Under the pieces are notes generated by a model, which worked only from the letters and a program-made list of their open reading frames with translations, searched no databases and was not told where the DNA came from. Position numbers and translations under genes: made by a program. A stretch of DNA of 64,000 bases from Periplaneta americana (Eukaryota; Arthropoda; Insecta; Blattodea; Blattidae), in assembly GCF_040183065.1 (NCBI RefSeq), contig NC_091120.1, forward strand, positions 182,670,396-182,734,395, read 5' to 3'. Below, piece by piece: positions 10,575 to 22,017 of this stretch (positions are counted from its first letter, which is position 1; every line of letters starts with the position of its first letter).

Positions 10575-11135
10575 GTATTTCTGAATTCGCCCATACGTGC
10601 TACAAGCCCTGCCCATCTCAAACGTCTGTATTTAATGCAAATCAAGATTTCAGGTATAACTCCCTGTAAAGTTGATTTGAGTTATACCTGAAATCTTGAT
10701 TTGCATAATACACGTCACTGTTCGTTAACAGAAAACCACAATTTAAGTCACACGGAGTTAGTGTGCACTCGAAGTTGGTTGCTTGACGGTTGTCAGCCCA
10801 CTTTGAGGTCTGTGGATATAGAGGGAAAAATTGAATCGGTGTCGGTTAGAGTTCCCGGGTAGCTCAGTGGTAGAGCGTTGGTACGTTAAACCAAAGGTCC
10901 CGGGTTCGATACCCGGCTCCGGAACAATTTTTCCCTCGAAATTATTCAGTCTGTATTTAATGTTCTGCAGTTCTGCATTATGTAACTTTATTTTGAGGTT
11001 TCGTAAAAAGCTGTTTTTTTATGGTGATGGGTTGTTAGTCCTTCACCCAACCCCCAAGCTGGAGGACCACCCCTTATCGGCTGTCCACGACTACTTATTC
11101 AATATATTCACAGCTACCCTCTAGTCTCCTGTATC
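10575..11135 (-). mobile_element. RTE-like LINE copy C, split by a SINE
   Basis: 10575-10637 and 10949-10990 match the minus-strand C-terminal coding part of the LINE seen at 1157-1838. A GGTGATGGGTTGTTAG unit follows (11015-11130). The same two modules are joined inside one target-site duplication at 25901-26687. SINE B (10638-10948) sits in the middle. Confidence 0.65.
10638..10948 (+). mobile_element. SINE family B, full copy
   Basis: Flanked by a perfect 14-bp duplication GTCTGTATTTAATG (10624-10637, 10949-10962). It opens with a hairpin leader (25-bp arms 10637-10661 / 10680-10704), then a tRNA-like head at about 10851-10925 with A-box GTAGCTCAGTGG and B-box GGGTTCGATACC. The anticodon loop reads GTT with a C where U33 belongs, so this is a tRNA-derived SINE and not a tRNA gene. 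Confidence 0.85.
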
Positions 11136-11327
11136 CGCAACCTGAATTTTGTATTATACTGGTAAATAAATTTAATTCCAATCCACCCGTGAATGTTAGG
11201 AACATCGGCATATGCCTTCTGCGCTAAACATACACATGTGAATAAAAATTACTTCGACTGACTTGTGTAACAAGTAACTATTTTAAGTGTTCATACAGAT
11301 CATATTTGAAGTCAATAATGAAGTAGA

Positions 11328-11578
11328 TTTTTTAGTAGGTTATTTTACTACGCTTTATCAACATCTTAGGTTATTTAACGTCTGAATGAGATGAAGATGA
11401 TATGCCGGTAAAATGAGTCCGGGGTCCAGCACTGAAAGTTACCCAGCATTTGCTCATATTGGGTTGAGGGAAAACCCCGGAAAAAACCTCAACAAAGTAA
11501 CTTGCTCCGACCGGGAATGGAACCCGGGCCACCTATTTCGCGGCCAGGCGCGCTAGCCGATACTCCACAGGTGTGGAC
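11328..11578 (-). mobile_element. SINE family C
   Basis: Reverse-strand copy of the tRNA-derived element best seen at 19128-19388. The head end here is CCACAGGTGTGGA, the B-box is degraded to GGGAATGGAACCCGGG, and the tail end is GGTTATTTTACTACGC. Confidence 0.85.
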
Positions 11579-11737
11579 TTCTATAATGAATTTTACAACA
11601 TACTTTGGTAATGGTAAGTGTGACGTTTATTTACCAATTCTTGTCAAATACAGGAGCTATTCCTAGACGATCAGATAACGGTAATGATGGAGCAATGGTA
11701 TAACAAGGACGGAAGAAATCGAAGTACTCGTACAAAT

Positions 11738-12541
11738 AGTAATATACGTTACAAGAGCGGTATGTTGACGTTTTCATGGTCGAGGAAAAGATTGAAAAAG
11801 CGAAACGTAGTTGAGCTTTTTAATTTCCGAGAACATGAAAACAAACATACCGCTCGTGTATCGTACATTATTTTGTGCCAAGATCGTTTATTACATACCT
11901 GAAAGGCGAATTTCTAATTAGTTGCAATGAAATCTCCATGTTGGTTTCTGTTTAATGACGGCAACTTCGGAACACCAAAATATCTTTCTTCAACATTGTT
12001 GTTATAAAATGTTTTCTGTGTTTACTATACTCCAGCAGGCCGTGATATACGTCTGTCTTCCCCCCCCCCCAGTCTATAAATGCGAACTTAAAACAAACGG
12101 TAAGGTTAAGTAATGATTTATTTTTCATTTTAATATTTTAACAATATTATTTATGTAACATATTGCAGTAATAAAATCAGCATCTGGAATCTTGTTGATT
12201 TTTTCACGGCTTCCTTAATGTTACTTGTATCAGGAATGCAATAAGTTTTGTGGTGTAGTAGACTCTACTTAATTTTTGCAAATATTTAAAAACAATAATT
12301 AACATTGCAATTTAGGTGAAATTGCAGTGGTAAGTTGACAATTTATAATTATTACTATGTTAAACGTCTCTAAAAATAATATGTTAAAAGCCTAAAGCAG
12401 TAAAATGAATGTCGCGCTTAAGCGGTAAGAAGAGGGAAATTGTTATGTGTGTTGCGTTGGGAATACTGAATGTGGTGTTTCACACTTACCGCGTATTGGT
12501 TCTGTGCGGAAAACAAGCAAATACGCACGATCTCTCACAAA
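11738..12541 (+). mobile_element. Repeat family R, copy 1
   Basis: About 0.8 kb, nearly identical to 22018-22823 and related to 23565-24269 (reverse) and 48446-49377. The left part is a palindrome: GAGCGGTATGTT...TTTCATG pairs with CATGAAAACAAACATACCGCTC. The right end finishes CACGATCTCTCACAAA. No coding. Probably a non-autonomous DNA transposon; termini inferred only from copy comparison. Confidence 0.7.
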
Positions 12542-13074
12542 GTTCTTTACAGCGTCGTATTCACTATAGATATCGAAGAACCTAACCACATCGAATCACG
12601 ACCACATTTGGTGACAGCATATTAGATAAAATTCAGCTAAGGCCGGTCAGCGATAATTTCGAAATTGCCACACATATAAATCGCGTATGCTAATGAAAAT
12701 CTACATAACCTCTCACAAATTTCCATAATGTTGAATGTTTACCATGTAATGTATAAAGGATAAGGAATTATGTGCAATTTACATTGCACCATTCCTTTGC
12801 CCGAGGTTGAGAATGTTGACTCGCAGGCAGACAGTCTCGCAAGAGCGTTTCCACCTTGGAGCACGCTACGGCGTGGGCGACGGCATGTCCGGTCGCAAAT
12901 TCGATTCCCATTCTTGGCAATGATATTTAATTTGCCGGAACCGCCCACATAAATTATTTAACGCAACGACTAAGTGTGCAAACACAGTTATGAGCCGCAA
13001 ACACCAGGACTGGGTGCTATTTGTGTCCACACTTCTCTCAAAACGAAATTGAAAGCATACATACGCCGTGTCTA
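12542..13074. other. Non-coding; possible tRNA-like relic at 12780-12935
   Basis: GGTCGCAAATTCGATTCCC near 12890 resembles a B-box with its stem, preceded by a weak A-box-like region. Too diverged to assign to a SINE family. Nothing else recognised. Confidence 0.35.
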
Positions 13075-13189
13075 GGAATTCTCGTCACCGGAGGTGTCGT
13101 CATTACACCCTCTTGTCACCGATTACATTTTAATCACCGGTGTTCTCGTCATCGATTAGATTTAATAATTTATTTATATTTTATTGGGA

Positions 13190-16100
13190 AACTTTAATGA
13201 GATCTTAATGTCATTGTAACGTTGTTTCTGTAGTTACTCATATAAGTATAATGAGATTTAAATGTCATTGTAAGGTTGTTTCCGTGGTTACGGATATAAG
13301 TATAATGAGATTTAAATGTCATTGTAAGGTTGTTTCCGTGGTTACGGATATAAGTATAATGAGATTTAAATGTCATTGTAAGGTTGTTTCCGTGGTTACG
13401 GATATAAGTATAATGAGATTTAAATGTCATTGTATGGTTGTTTCCGTGGTTATGGATATAAGTATAATGAGATTTAAATGTCATTATAAGGTTGTTTCCG
13501 TGGTTACGGATATAAGTATAATGAGATTTAAATGTCATTATAAGGTTGCTTCCGTGGTTACGGATATAAGTATAATGAGATTTAAATGTCATTCTAAGGT
13601 TGTTCCCGTGGTTACGGATATAATTATGAGATTTAAATGTCATTGCAAGGTTGTTTCCGTGGTTACGGATATAAGTATAATGAGATTTAAATGTCACTGT
13701 AAAGTTGTTTCCGTGGTTACGGATATAAGTATAATGAGATTTAAATGTCATTGTAAGGTTGTTTCCGTGGTTACGGATATAAGTATAATGAGATTTAAAT
13801 GTCATTTCAAGGTTGTTTCCGTGGTTACGCATATAAGTATAATGAGATTTAAATGTCATTGTAAGGTTGTTTCCGTGGTTACGCATATAAGTATAATGAG
13901 ATTTAAATGTCATTGTAAGGTTGTTTCCGTGGTTACGGATATAAGTATAATGAGATTTAAATGTCATTGTATGGTTGTTTCCGTGGTTACGGATATAAGT
14001 ATAATGAGATTTAAATGTCATTGTAAGGTTGTTTCCGTGGTTACGGATATAAGTATAATGAGATTTAAATGTCATTATAAGGTTGTTTCCGTGGTTACGG
14101 ATATAAGTATAATGAGATTTAAATGTCATTGTAAGGTTGTTTCCGTGGTTACGGATATAAGTATAATGAGATTTAAATGTCATTGCAAGGTTGTTTCCGT
14201 GGTTAAGCGTGTAAGTATAATGAGATTTAAATGTCATGTAAGGTTGTTTCCGTGGTTACGGATATAAGTATAATGAGATTTAAATGTCATTGTAAGGTTG
14301 TTTCCGTGGTTACGGATATAAGTATAATGAGATTTAAATGTCATTGTAAGGTTGTTTCCGTGGTTACGCATATAAGTATAATGAGATTTAAATGTCATTG
14401 TAAGGTTGTTTCCGTGGTTACGGATATAAGTATAATGAGATTTAAAAGTCATTGTAAAGTTGTTTCCGTGGTTACGGATATAAGTATAATGAGATTTAAA
14501 TGTCATTGTAAGGTTGTTTCCGTGGTTACGGATATAAGTATAATGAGATTTAAATGTCATTGTAAGGTTGTTTCCGTGGTTACGGATATAAGTATAATGA
14601 GATTTAAATGTCATTGTAAGGTTGTTTCAGTGGTTACGCATATAAATATAATGAAATTTAAATGTCATTGTAAGGTTGTTTCCGTGGTTACGCATATAAA
14701 TATAATGAAATTTAAATGTCATTGCAAGGTTGTTTCCGTGGTTAAGCGTGTAAGTATAATGAGATTTAAATGTCATGTAAGGTTGTTTCCGTGGTTACGG
14801 ATATAAGTATAATGAGATTTAAATGTCATTGTGAGGTTGTTTAAGTGGTTACGGATATAAGTATAATGAGATTTAAATGTCATTATAAGGTTGTTTCCGT
14901 GGTTACGGATATAAGTATAATGAGATTTAAATGTCATTGTAAGGTTGTTTCCGTGGTTACGGATATAAGTATAATGAGATTTAAATGTCATTGCAAGGTT
15001 GTTTCCGTGGTTAAGCGTGTATGTATAATGAGATTTAAATGTCATGTAAGGTTGTTTCCGTGGTTCGGATATAAGTATAATGAGATTTAAATGTCATTAT
15101 AAGGTTGTTTCCGTGGTTACGGATATAAGTATAATGAGATTTAAATGTCATTGTAAGGTTGTTTCCGTGGTTACGCATATAAGTATAATGAGATTTAAAT
15201 GTCATTGTAAGGTTGTTTCCGTGGTTACGGATATAAGTATAATGAGATTTAAAAGTCATTGTAAAGTTGTTTCCGTGGTTACGGATATAAGTATAATGAG
15301 ATTTAAATGTCATTGTAAGGTTCTTTCCGTGGTTACGGATATAAGTATAATGAGATTTAAATGTCATTGTAAGGTTGTTTCCGTGGTTACGCATATAAGT
15401 ATAATGAGATTTAAATGTCATTGTAAGGTTGTTTCCGTGGTTACGATATAAGTATAATGAGATTTAAATGTCATTGTAAGGTTGTTTCCGTGGTTACGCA
15501 TATAAGTATAATGAGATTTAAATGTCATTGTAAGGTTGTTTCCGTGGTTACGCATATAAGTATAATGAGATTTAAATGTTATTGTAAGATTGTTTCCGTG
15601 GTTACGGATATAAGTATAATGAGATTTAAATGTCATTGTAAAGTTGTTTCCGTGGTTACGGATATAAGTATAATGAGATTTAAATGTCATTGTAAGGTTG
15701 TTTCCGTGGTTACGGATATAAGTATAATGAGATTTAAATGTCATTGTAAGGTTGTTTCCGTGGTTACGGATATAAGTATAATGAGATTTAAATGTCATTG
15801 TAAGGTTGTTTCCGTGGTTACGCATATAAGTATAATGAGATTTAAATGTCATTGTAAGGTTGTTTCCGTGGTTACGGATATAAGTATAATGAGATTTAAA
15901 TGTCATTGTAAGGTTGTTTCCGTGGTTACGGATATAAGTATAATGAGATTTAAATGTCATTGTAAAGTTGTTTCCGTGGTTACGGATATAAGTATAATGA
16001 GATTTAAAAGTCATTGTAAAGTTGTTTCCGTGGTTACGGATATAAGTATAATGAGATTTAAATGTCATTGTAAGGTTGTTTCCGTGGTTACGGATATAAG

Positions 16101-16690
16101 TATAATGAGATTTAAATGTCATTGTAAGGTTGTTTCCGTGGTTACGCATATAAGTATAATGAGATTTAAATGTCATTGTAAGGTTGTTTCCGTGGTTACG
16201 CATATAAGTATAATGAGATTTAAATGTCATTGTAAGGTTGTTTCCGTGGTTACGGATATAAGTATAATGAGATTTAAATGTCATTGTAAGGTTGTTTCCG
16301 TGGTTACGCATATAAGTATAACGAGAATAAAATGTCATTGTAAGGTTGTTTCAGTGGTTACGCATATAAATATAATGAAATTTAAATGTCATTGCAAGGT
16401 TGTTTCCGTGGTTAAGCGTGTAAGTATAATGAGATTTAAATGTCATTGTAAGGTTGTTTCCGTGGTTACGGATATAAGTATAATGAGATTTAAATGTCAT
16501 TGTAAGGTTGTTTCCGTGGTTACGGATATAAGTATAATGAGATTTAAATGTCATTGTAAGGTTGTTTCCGTGGTTACGGATATAAGTATAATGAGATTTA
16601 AATGTCATTGTAAGGTTGTTTCCGTGGTTACGCATATAAATATGAGACTTAAATGTCATTGTTAGACTGTTTCCGTGGTTACGCATATAT
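13190..16690. repeat. 54-bp minisatellite, about 65 tandem units
   Basis: Measured on the recurring CCGTGGTTA word, units repeat every 54 bases from 13232 to 16677 (64 intervals once eleven deleted bases are counted). Each unit contains AATGAGATTTAAATGTCATT, a 20-bp palindrome broken only at one symmetrical pair. Because 54 is divisible by three and the right frames lack stops, both strands appear to encode 18-residue repeats (MRFKCHCKVVSVVTDISI on plus). I treat these as by-products, not genes. Variants (GCATATAAG versus GGATATAAG; TTAAGCGTGTA) mark sub-blocks. Confidence 0.95.
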
Positions 16691-16755
16691 GTGACGAAAA
16701 ATTTTAGGTGTAAAGTAACGTTCTTATTTTAGTTATTATCAAATTTATTGTACTG

Positions 16756-17197
16756 ATGGAGCATCACGAAGGGGAATTTCGATTCAGTCGAAGTATTAGG
16801 GGCTTTGTGAAACTAATACATCAATGGTATATGTATATCAGGCATAAAGTTCGAGATTCCGGTGTAGTTTGGAGATGCGACCAGTGCAGAACATGCAACG
16901 CTACAATAACCCTAACTCCAGATAAAACATCTGTAATTGAAGGCCCTTCTGAACATCCAAGTCATGGTCCTAACTGGGGAAGGATTCACGCCATTGAAAC
17001 CGTGGAGGCAATTAAAGAAACTGCACGAACAAAAGATGAATCACCTGCAGTCATTATTCAGAAATGTTTCGAGTGAAACAAACATGAACTTGCCAAAGCA
17101 AGAAACCATGAAGAGCACTGTCCGAAAAGTACGAAGACAAAATTTGTCACCTGAGCCCCCACATATAGATGAACTGGAAGATATTGATGATCAATAA
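16756..17197 (+). pseudogene. FLYWCH-type / MULE transposase N-terminus, frameshifted
   Basis: Frame one (16756-17076) has a FLYWCH-like zinc-binding pattern: an aromatic WYMYIR strand, VVWRCDQCRTCNATI, then HPSHG, giving C, C, H, H ligands. It continues AIETVEAIKETAR and stops at FE. The second frame (to 17197) completes the family pattern: RKVRRQNLSPEPPHIDELED, as in MULE-associated FLYWCH proteins where this segment precedes the transposase core. The core is absent. A one-base shift near 17070 joins the two. It lies inside matching inverted ends, so it is probably the leftover N-terminus of the element's own gene. Confidence 0.65.
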
Positions 17198-17646
17198 GTC
17201 ATCGGACACAATTTTGGTGGCAATTTTGAAACATAAAACATGTAACATTTTATGCAGTGTGGCAATTTTGAAGCATTAATCATATAACATTTTATACAGC
17301 GTACCTACGGATATTTTACTTGTCAAAATAAATTGTTATTTTTAAGAAAATGTGTATTGGTGACCAAAATATCGGGTGACCAAAAAGTCGATAGATATTC
17401 TTAGCGCGGGCTTCCGGTGGATGATCAGGGAACTAACGTTTTTCGTATTCATAAACCAGTGTTTGCGATGTGATATGATATGAATCCTATACAAGTAATC
17501 AGTCGATAGCCGGGGCTAGTTTAGCACGCTCGTAGCGCGGGCTAGCGAAATGTCTATGAATAGCATCCGAAGTGACCAAAACACCGGATGACAAAATTGC
17601 AGTGACTAGGTGGTACAATGACGAGAGTTCCGGTGACGAGAATTCC

Positions 17647-17675
17647 GCTTTCCACATAAGCCTATACTAGTATAA

Positions 17676-17728
<53 letters not shown>

Positions 17729-17830
17729 CCTCATGGCCTGGTATAATCTCTATAGGTCTTTTATTCGGTCGTTCCAAATTTTTCTTAATCAATTCAATTC
17801 AATTTATTAAGCCATTAAACATACAGTGAT
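17647..17830. repeat. (ATT)n tract and LINE tail junction
   Basis: ATT run at about 17678-17728, then CAATTCAATTCAATTT-type units that look like the 3' tail of the minus-strand LINE that follows. Confidence 0.6.
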
Positions 17831-18278
17831 AGGCTTCGTCACAAAAACAACATACATTTGAAAATACATATACAATTGAAAACAGTAATTAGAATGAAAA
17901 CACAAAACATTTTGAAACTCTAAAATTAATGAAAACACTTCAGTCTTATGTAATAATTGTAACTAATCTAAATAACTTTATTTATTAAAAAACAATTTCC
18001 TATGAATTTATGTTAAGAAATTCATCTACAGAGTAGAAAGGATTAATTAAAAGCCAATTATAAAATCTAGCTTTGAAACTATTGGTTGGTAACTTGTAAT
18101 ATTGACTGGGAAGCTTATTATATAATTTCATCCCCATGACAGAAAAATTTGTACTAGTTTTATGTAATCTACAGTATGGAATATTAATTTGTTCACTGTT
18201 TCTAATTTCTTGATCATGTATATTGGCTATTAATGAGTAATTGTCTATATTTTGTCGAGTGTAAAGGACTAGGTCGTA

Positions 18279-18329
<51 letters not shown>

Positions 18330-18650
18330 GACAGTTAATATCTGTGATTGTTTGAAAAGAGGTCGACAATGTTCAAGATAGTTTGATTGATATAGAATTC
18401 TAATGGCTTTCTTTTGCAAAATCAAGACGCTCCCAATTTTGCTACCATTTCCCCAGAAAATTAATGCATACCTAATTATCGACTGAAAGAACGAAAAGTA
18501 GGCACGTCTTAAATAATTTTGAGAAACACAAGTCACTAATTTCTTTAATAAATATATAACTCTTGATAATTTTGTGCATATATGTTCGATATGTTTTTCC
18601 CATGTTAAACTGGAGTCTATAAAAAGTCCTAGAAATTTGGTATTCAATTC
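17831..18650 (-). pseudogene. Jockey/CR1-like LINE, C-terminal domain
   Basis: Minus frame 18647-18000 (215 codons) reads FLGLFIDSSLTWEKHIEHIC, LKKLVTCVSQNYLRRAYFS, ILQKKAIRILYQS and MGMKLYNKLPSQYYKLPTNS. This is the region after the reverse transcriptase palm in jockey-superfamily LINEs (FLGL.ID..L.W..HI; LQK.AIR). The catalytic FADD part is absent. A TA microsatellite (18282-18326) has expanded inside the frame and encodes an (IY)n stretch without breaking it. Confidence 0.8.
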
Positions 18651-18863
18651 ATCAATTCATTCAGTAGTCCTGACCAGCCCTAGGCACAAAGTGGGAGTGA
18701 TATATTGATATAATCATACTTAGTGGTTATAAAATGGAAAACAAAATCCCACCAGTAGTTTCAAAAATACAAATTTTAGTGTTCCATCACCTTAATGGCA
18801 CTAGATTTACTACAATAATTTGAAGGAAACTGGTTAAAAATGACGATTTCGAACCAAAACGTA
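18651..18863. other. No recognisable gene
   Basis: Short TTCA repeats near 18650 and otherwise unremarkable sequence. Confidence 0.5.
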
Positions 18864-19073
18864 CACTACCGGTCAAAAGTTTTCGATCAGCTATGAAAAC
18901 AACTATACACTTTATTTCAATGTACAAACACATCGGAAAAACTAAATAGACCAACAAAATAAATATTTTCTCTCTCTAGCACTATGATATGGTAGAATAT
19001 TCAAAATGGAATCCCTGTTTTAACCACAAATCCATAGTTGTAATAGGTGATTGAACATTTTTGACCGGTAGTG
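18864..19073. mobile_element. Tc1-type MITE, 210 bp
   Basis: Ends CACTACCGGTCAAAAGTTTT and, reversed, CACTACCGGTCAAAAATGTT. TA on both sides (18862-18863, 19074-19075). CACTACCGGTCAAAA is a familiar Tc1-like terminus. No transposase. Confidence 0.9.
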
Positions 19074-19127
19074 TATATGGATACCTTAAGGATGATGATG
19101 ATGAGATAGATAAATATGATGACTAAA

Positions 19128-19388
19128 GTCCACACCTGTGGAGTAACGGTCAGCGCGTCTGGCCGCGAAACCAGGTGGCCCGGGTTCAAATCCCGGTGGG
19201 GGCAAGTTATCTGGTTGAGGTTTTTCCGGGGTTTTCCCTCAACCCAACACGAGCAAATGCTGGGTAACTTTCGGTGCTGGACCCCGGACTCATTTCACCG
19301 GCATTATCACCTTCACTTCATTCAGACGCTAAATAACCTAGATGTTGATACAGTGTCGTAAAATACCCAATAAATTGATAAAAAAAAA
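19128..19388 (+). mobile_element. SINE family C, reference copy
   Basis: Flanked by an 11-bp duplication TGATGACTAAA (19117-19127, 19389-19399). tRNA-like head with GGCCCGGGTTCAAATCC as B-box, then a body with TTGAGGTTTTTCCGGGG. The tail ATACAGTGTCGTAAAATACC ends in A-rich sequence. Pol III-type element mobilised by a partner LINE. Confidence 0.9.
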
Positions 19389-19399
19389 TTGATGACTAA

Positions 19400-19995
19400 A
19401 AGATCCAAAATGCTGTCCTTGTCTCTATTTTTCTCTTCTCCACTGAAGACGGCAGCGCCTTGAAGACAGCCATTACTGTTAACCTTGATCGTTATTTTAA
19501 CAACATTTCCGCAACATTTTTGTAGAATCATAATAACGCCAAGCACAGGATAATGGGCGGATAATGCAACGCTCGCAACAGCGTGTCATTATCGTAATGT
19601 AACCTCTGCCCACGCATGCTGCGAGACCTCTCGAAGGTTGCCTAGGCTCGTTTGGTTTTTAATCGTCTCTTTCCACAAGTGTTGTGAAATTTAGCGAGCT
19701 ATAGCTATATATACAGCTAGGTGTTATTCAGTTAATAAGCCCCGTAATTGCAGTAGCCTGTCGTGAACACGTTCGTAATACCTGGATTATTTCCTAAGAT
19801 CTAGTTCCAGGATTTTGTTAACTCACGCAAGAAAATGAACGCTTAGGTCCAGTTCGTAGTAGATTGGCATAGCTACGGTTCATTAGAGAGGGATAACTCT
19901 CCACGTGCAACGTATATATTCGACTTATACTGTGTCCCAGAAGTCATGGTTGGGTTTCAGAGGATTATAATTTTCGAATGAATAGAGGTAGTAGG
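19400..19995. other. No recognisable gene
   Basis: Short frames only; no repeats shared with the rest of the window noticed. Confidence 0.5.
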
Positions 19996-21280
19996 CAGTG
20001 GCGGCTCCTGCATATTTCTTAAGAGGAGGAAAGAAATTAACAGCACTAAATGACACCTTCTTGAATGAAACATGTTACAAATTAGCCTACATGCATACAT
20101 GTAAGACCAGGTAGTGTAGGGGTTGGCCTTCCCTTCTGTATAGCAATAATCTGTTCTTGTAAACTGAGTTTCCTAAATTGTCCAAAATATATTATGATTT
20201 CACTTCCATTCATTGTTGAATAATAGCGCAAATTAACAATTACAAGGAAATTCACAACCTCGTAGCATTTTTCGAGCACACTACAGCATCACACGTGTTG
20301 GAAGAGACTAGCTACTAACTCGTAACCGGAACCGTTTTACGGAAATGGGAATGGGAAATAATCTGTTAGGAAAGCGAGAACACTGCACCCACCCACGTGG
20401 TCTGTGTTGCCACATGTACATTTTAACAGTTCAGTATCACATGCTTTAGAAGAATGTCAGTTCTTGTAAAGTCATACTATCATTATTGTTCAAAGCTGCC
20501 GGTGGCCGATTAATTTTTTATGTTAAAAATGATGTAGTTTGGAGTACCTACTTTCAGTTTGAAATATATTTGTACAAAACTGACAACTTGGCTGTTGCCC
20601 TGTCTAGTAAACAATGAATAGAAGTGAATTTCAGGGGCCAACTACGTAGAACTACTTCCTCTTTGTTTTACATAAACCCGACTTTAACTTTCAAATATCC
20701 ACGAAAGTTTCAAACCATGAATAGTAGCCTATATAAAGTGCAATGAATAATATTTTTGATTTATAATTTTAAAAAAAGTTTACATGGTGTCTTTCATAGC
20801 GCTGCGTTAAAACTGTTTTTCTTGTGTCTCCTCCTAGATGTGTTATAGTCTGGTTGAATGCAACATCGTTAGGTGGCAGCGGTAGCGAGCTTGCTGCACG
20901 ACCAGTCGGTTTCTATTTCCCGCCCATGACTGATTCAGAGGAGGATCTCCTCCCTCTCCGTTCATTTACTTGCTTTAAAACTCTGCTTCTTTCTCTGGCC
21001 GCTAGTGCGCTGTTGTCTATGTGTGTTAACTGCAGTAGAGGAGGAATGGAGTGCCTTTCCTCCACACAGACAATCTCGCATCTTTCTCACAGTTTTCTAC
21101 AGCACATGAGCGCGCGTCGTTTAAAACTCGATCAACCGAGTTTTTCTCATAGCTGTGAACTTAAAAATTATCGAATCTTTCTCGAATTTCAAGGCACATA
21201 TTTTATTTGGTATTTACTTTCAAAAGAAGAAAATGCGAGGAGGACGTTCCTCCCTTCCCTCCCCCGAGGAACCGCCACTG
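19996..21280. mobile_element. hAT element, non-autonomous
   Basis: Perfect 8-bp duplication GTAGTAGG on both sides (19988-19995, 21281-21288) and inverted ends CAGTGGCGGCTCCT / CAGTGGCGGTTCCT. Both features are diagnostic of hAT. No transposase domain was recognised. The longest frame (20824-21345, 173 codons) crosses the right end of the element and so is unlikely to be a gene. Confidence 0.9.
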
Positions 21281-21470
21281 GTAGTAGGCCTAATACAATA
21301 TTGGTGCCAGATGAAAATAAAATTTTCAAAGTTTTTCGTCTGTAAGTTTAAGGCACTGAAGGAAACAAAAGACGGTAACAATCGAACATATCGTCGTTGT
21401 TCCTGCAATAACTCCTATGTGCAAAATATAAAAGTTTTCAGTAGGAAGAAAAAACAGATTTATTCATCCT

Positions 21471-21846
21471 ATGGCAGCCGTACATAGGAGACTGTCAATT
21501 CTCACATTTTCGAAACAAAGAAATATAATTACATATAGGAGATTTCCGTACATAGGAAGGAGAACACAAGGCAGACCAAGAAGAAGATGGGCAGATACAT
21601 TCAAGCAGCAGCTGGGAGGGAACTGGTCAACCATCGCCCGCAACAGAACGAGTGGAGACAGATAGTGAACAAACTCATATAGATTTAAACTCTAGTGTAT
21701 CTCACATAGTGAATGTGAATGTAAATATTGTTCACGTGAAATAGCTCATCATGTGAACCACACCAACCGAGCTTCCCCTCCTGTAGGAGGCCCTATCCCT
21801 TCATGGGCCACAGCGGCTTCATTCATTCATTCATTCATTCATTCAT
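21471..21846 (+). pseudogene. LINE C-terminus with (CATT)n tail
   Basis: YIGRRTQGRPRRRWADTF then QQLGGNWSTIARNR is the basic C-terminal end of an RTE/CR1-type protein. A frameshift moves the final EWRQIVNKLI into another frame. The 3' UTR ends in ATTCATTCATTCATTC, a LINE-type tandem tail. Confidence 0.7.
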
Positions 21847-22017
21847 AGAAGATTTTATTATTTACTGTATCACTATTTAAGTTACTTAACAGAGCAAAAA
21901 TTTGAAAATAGATAAATACTAGTAGCTTGTGCAGCAAATGCTGCAAACTAAGTACATAAGAAGTTCAAATAAAAATTGTTCAGATTTATTTTCAATGAGA
22001 ATACCAGGCATTTTAAT

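Larger units (their letters stand above)
13075..17646 (+). mobile_element. Large MULE-like element with minisatellite cargo
   Basis: The ends are inverted: GGAATTCTCGTCACCGGA at the left matches the reverse complement of the right end, and similarity resumes after four differing bases as TCGTCATT. Further GTCACCG/GTCATCG words follow inside. It contains a 65-unit 54-bp array and a FLYWCH/MULE N-terminal relic. No catalytic domain is present, so it is non-autonomous. I could not find a clean 8-10 bp duplication, so the exact boundaries are provisional. Confidence 0.6.

Noticed and set aside
13194-16665. Long repeat proteins (up to 402 and 347 codons) on both strands
   Set aside because: They are translations of the 54-bp array, stop-free only because the unit length is a multiple of three. 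Both strands and several starts are equally open, and the frame breaks at each one-base deletion.
13190-16690. CRISPR-like array
   Set aside because: Units are contiguous with no variable spacers, and the setting is an insect transposon.
20824-21345. 173-codon frame as a host gene
   Set aside because: It runs across the right end and duplication of a hAT element and has no domain or repeat-free coding signature.
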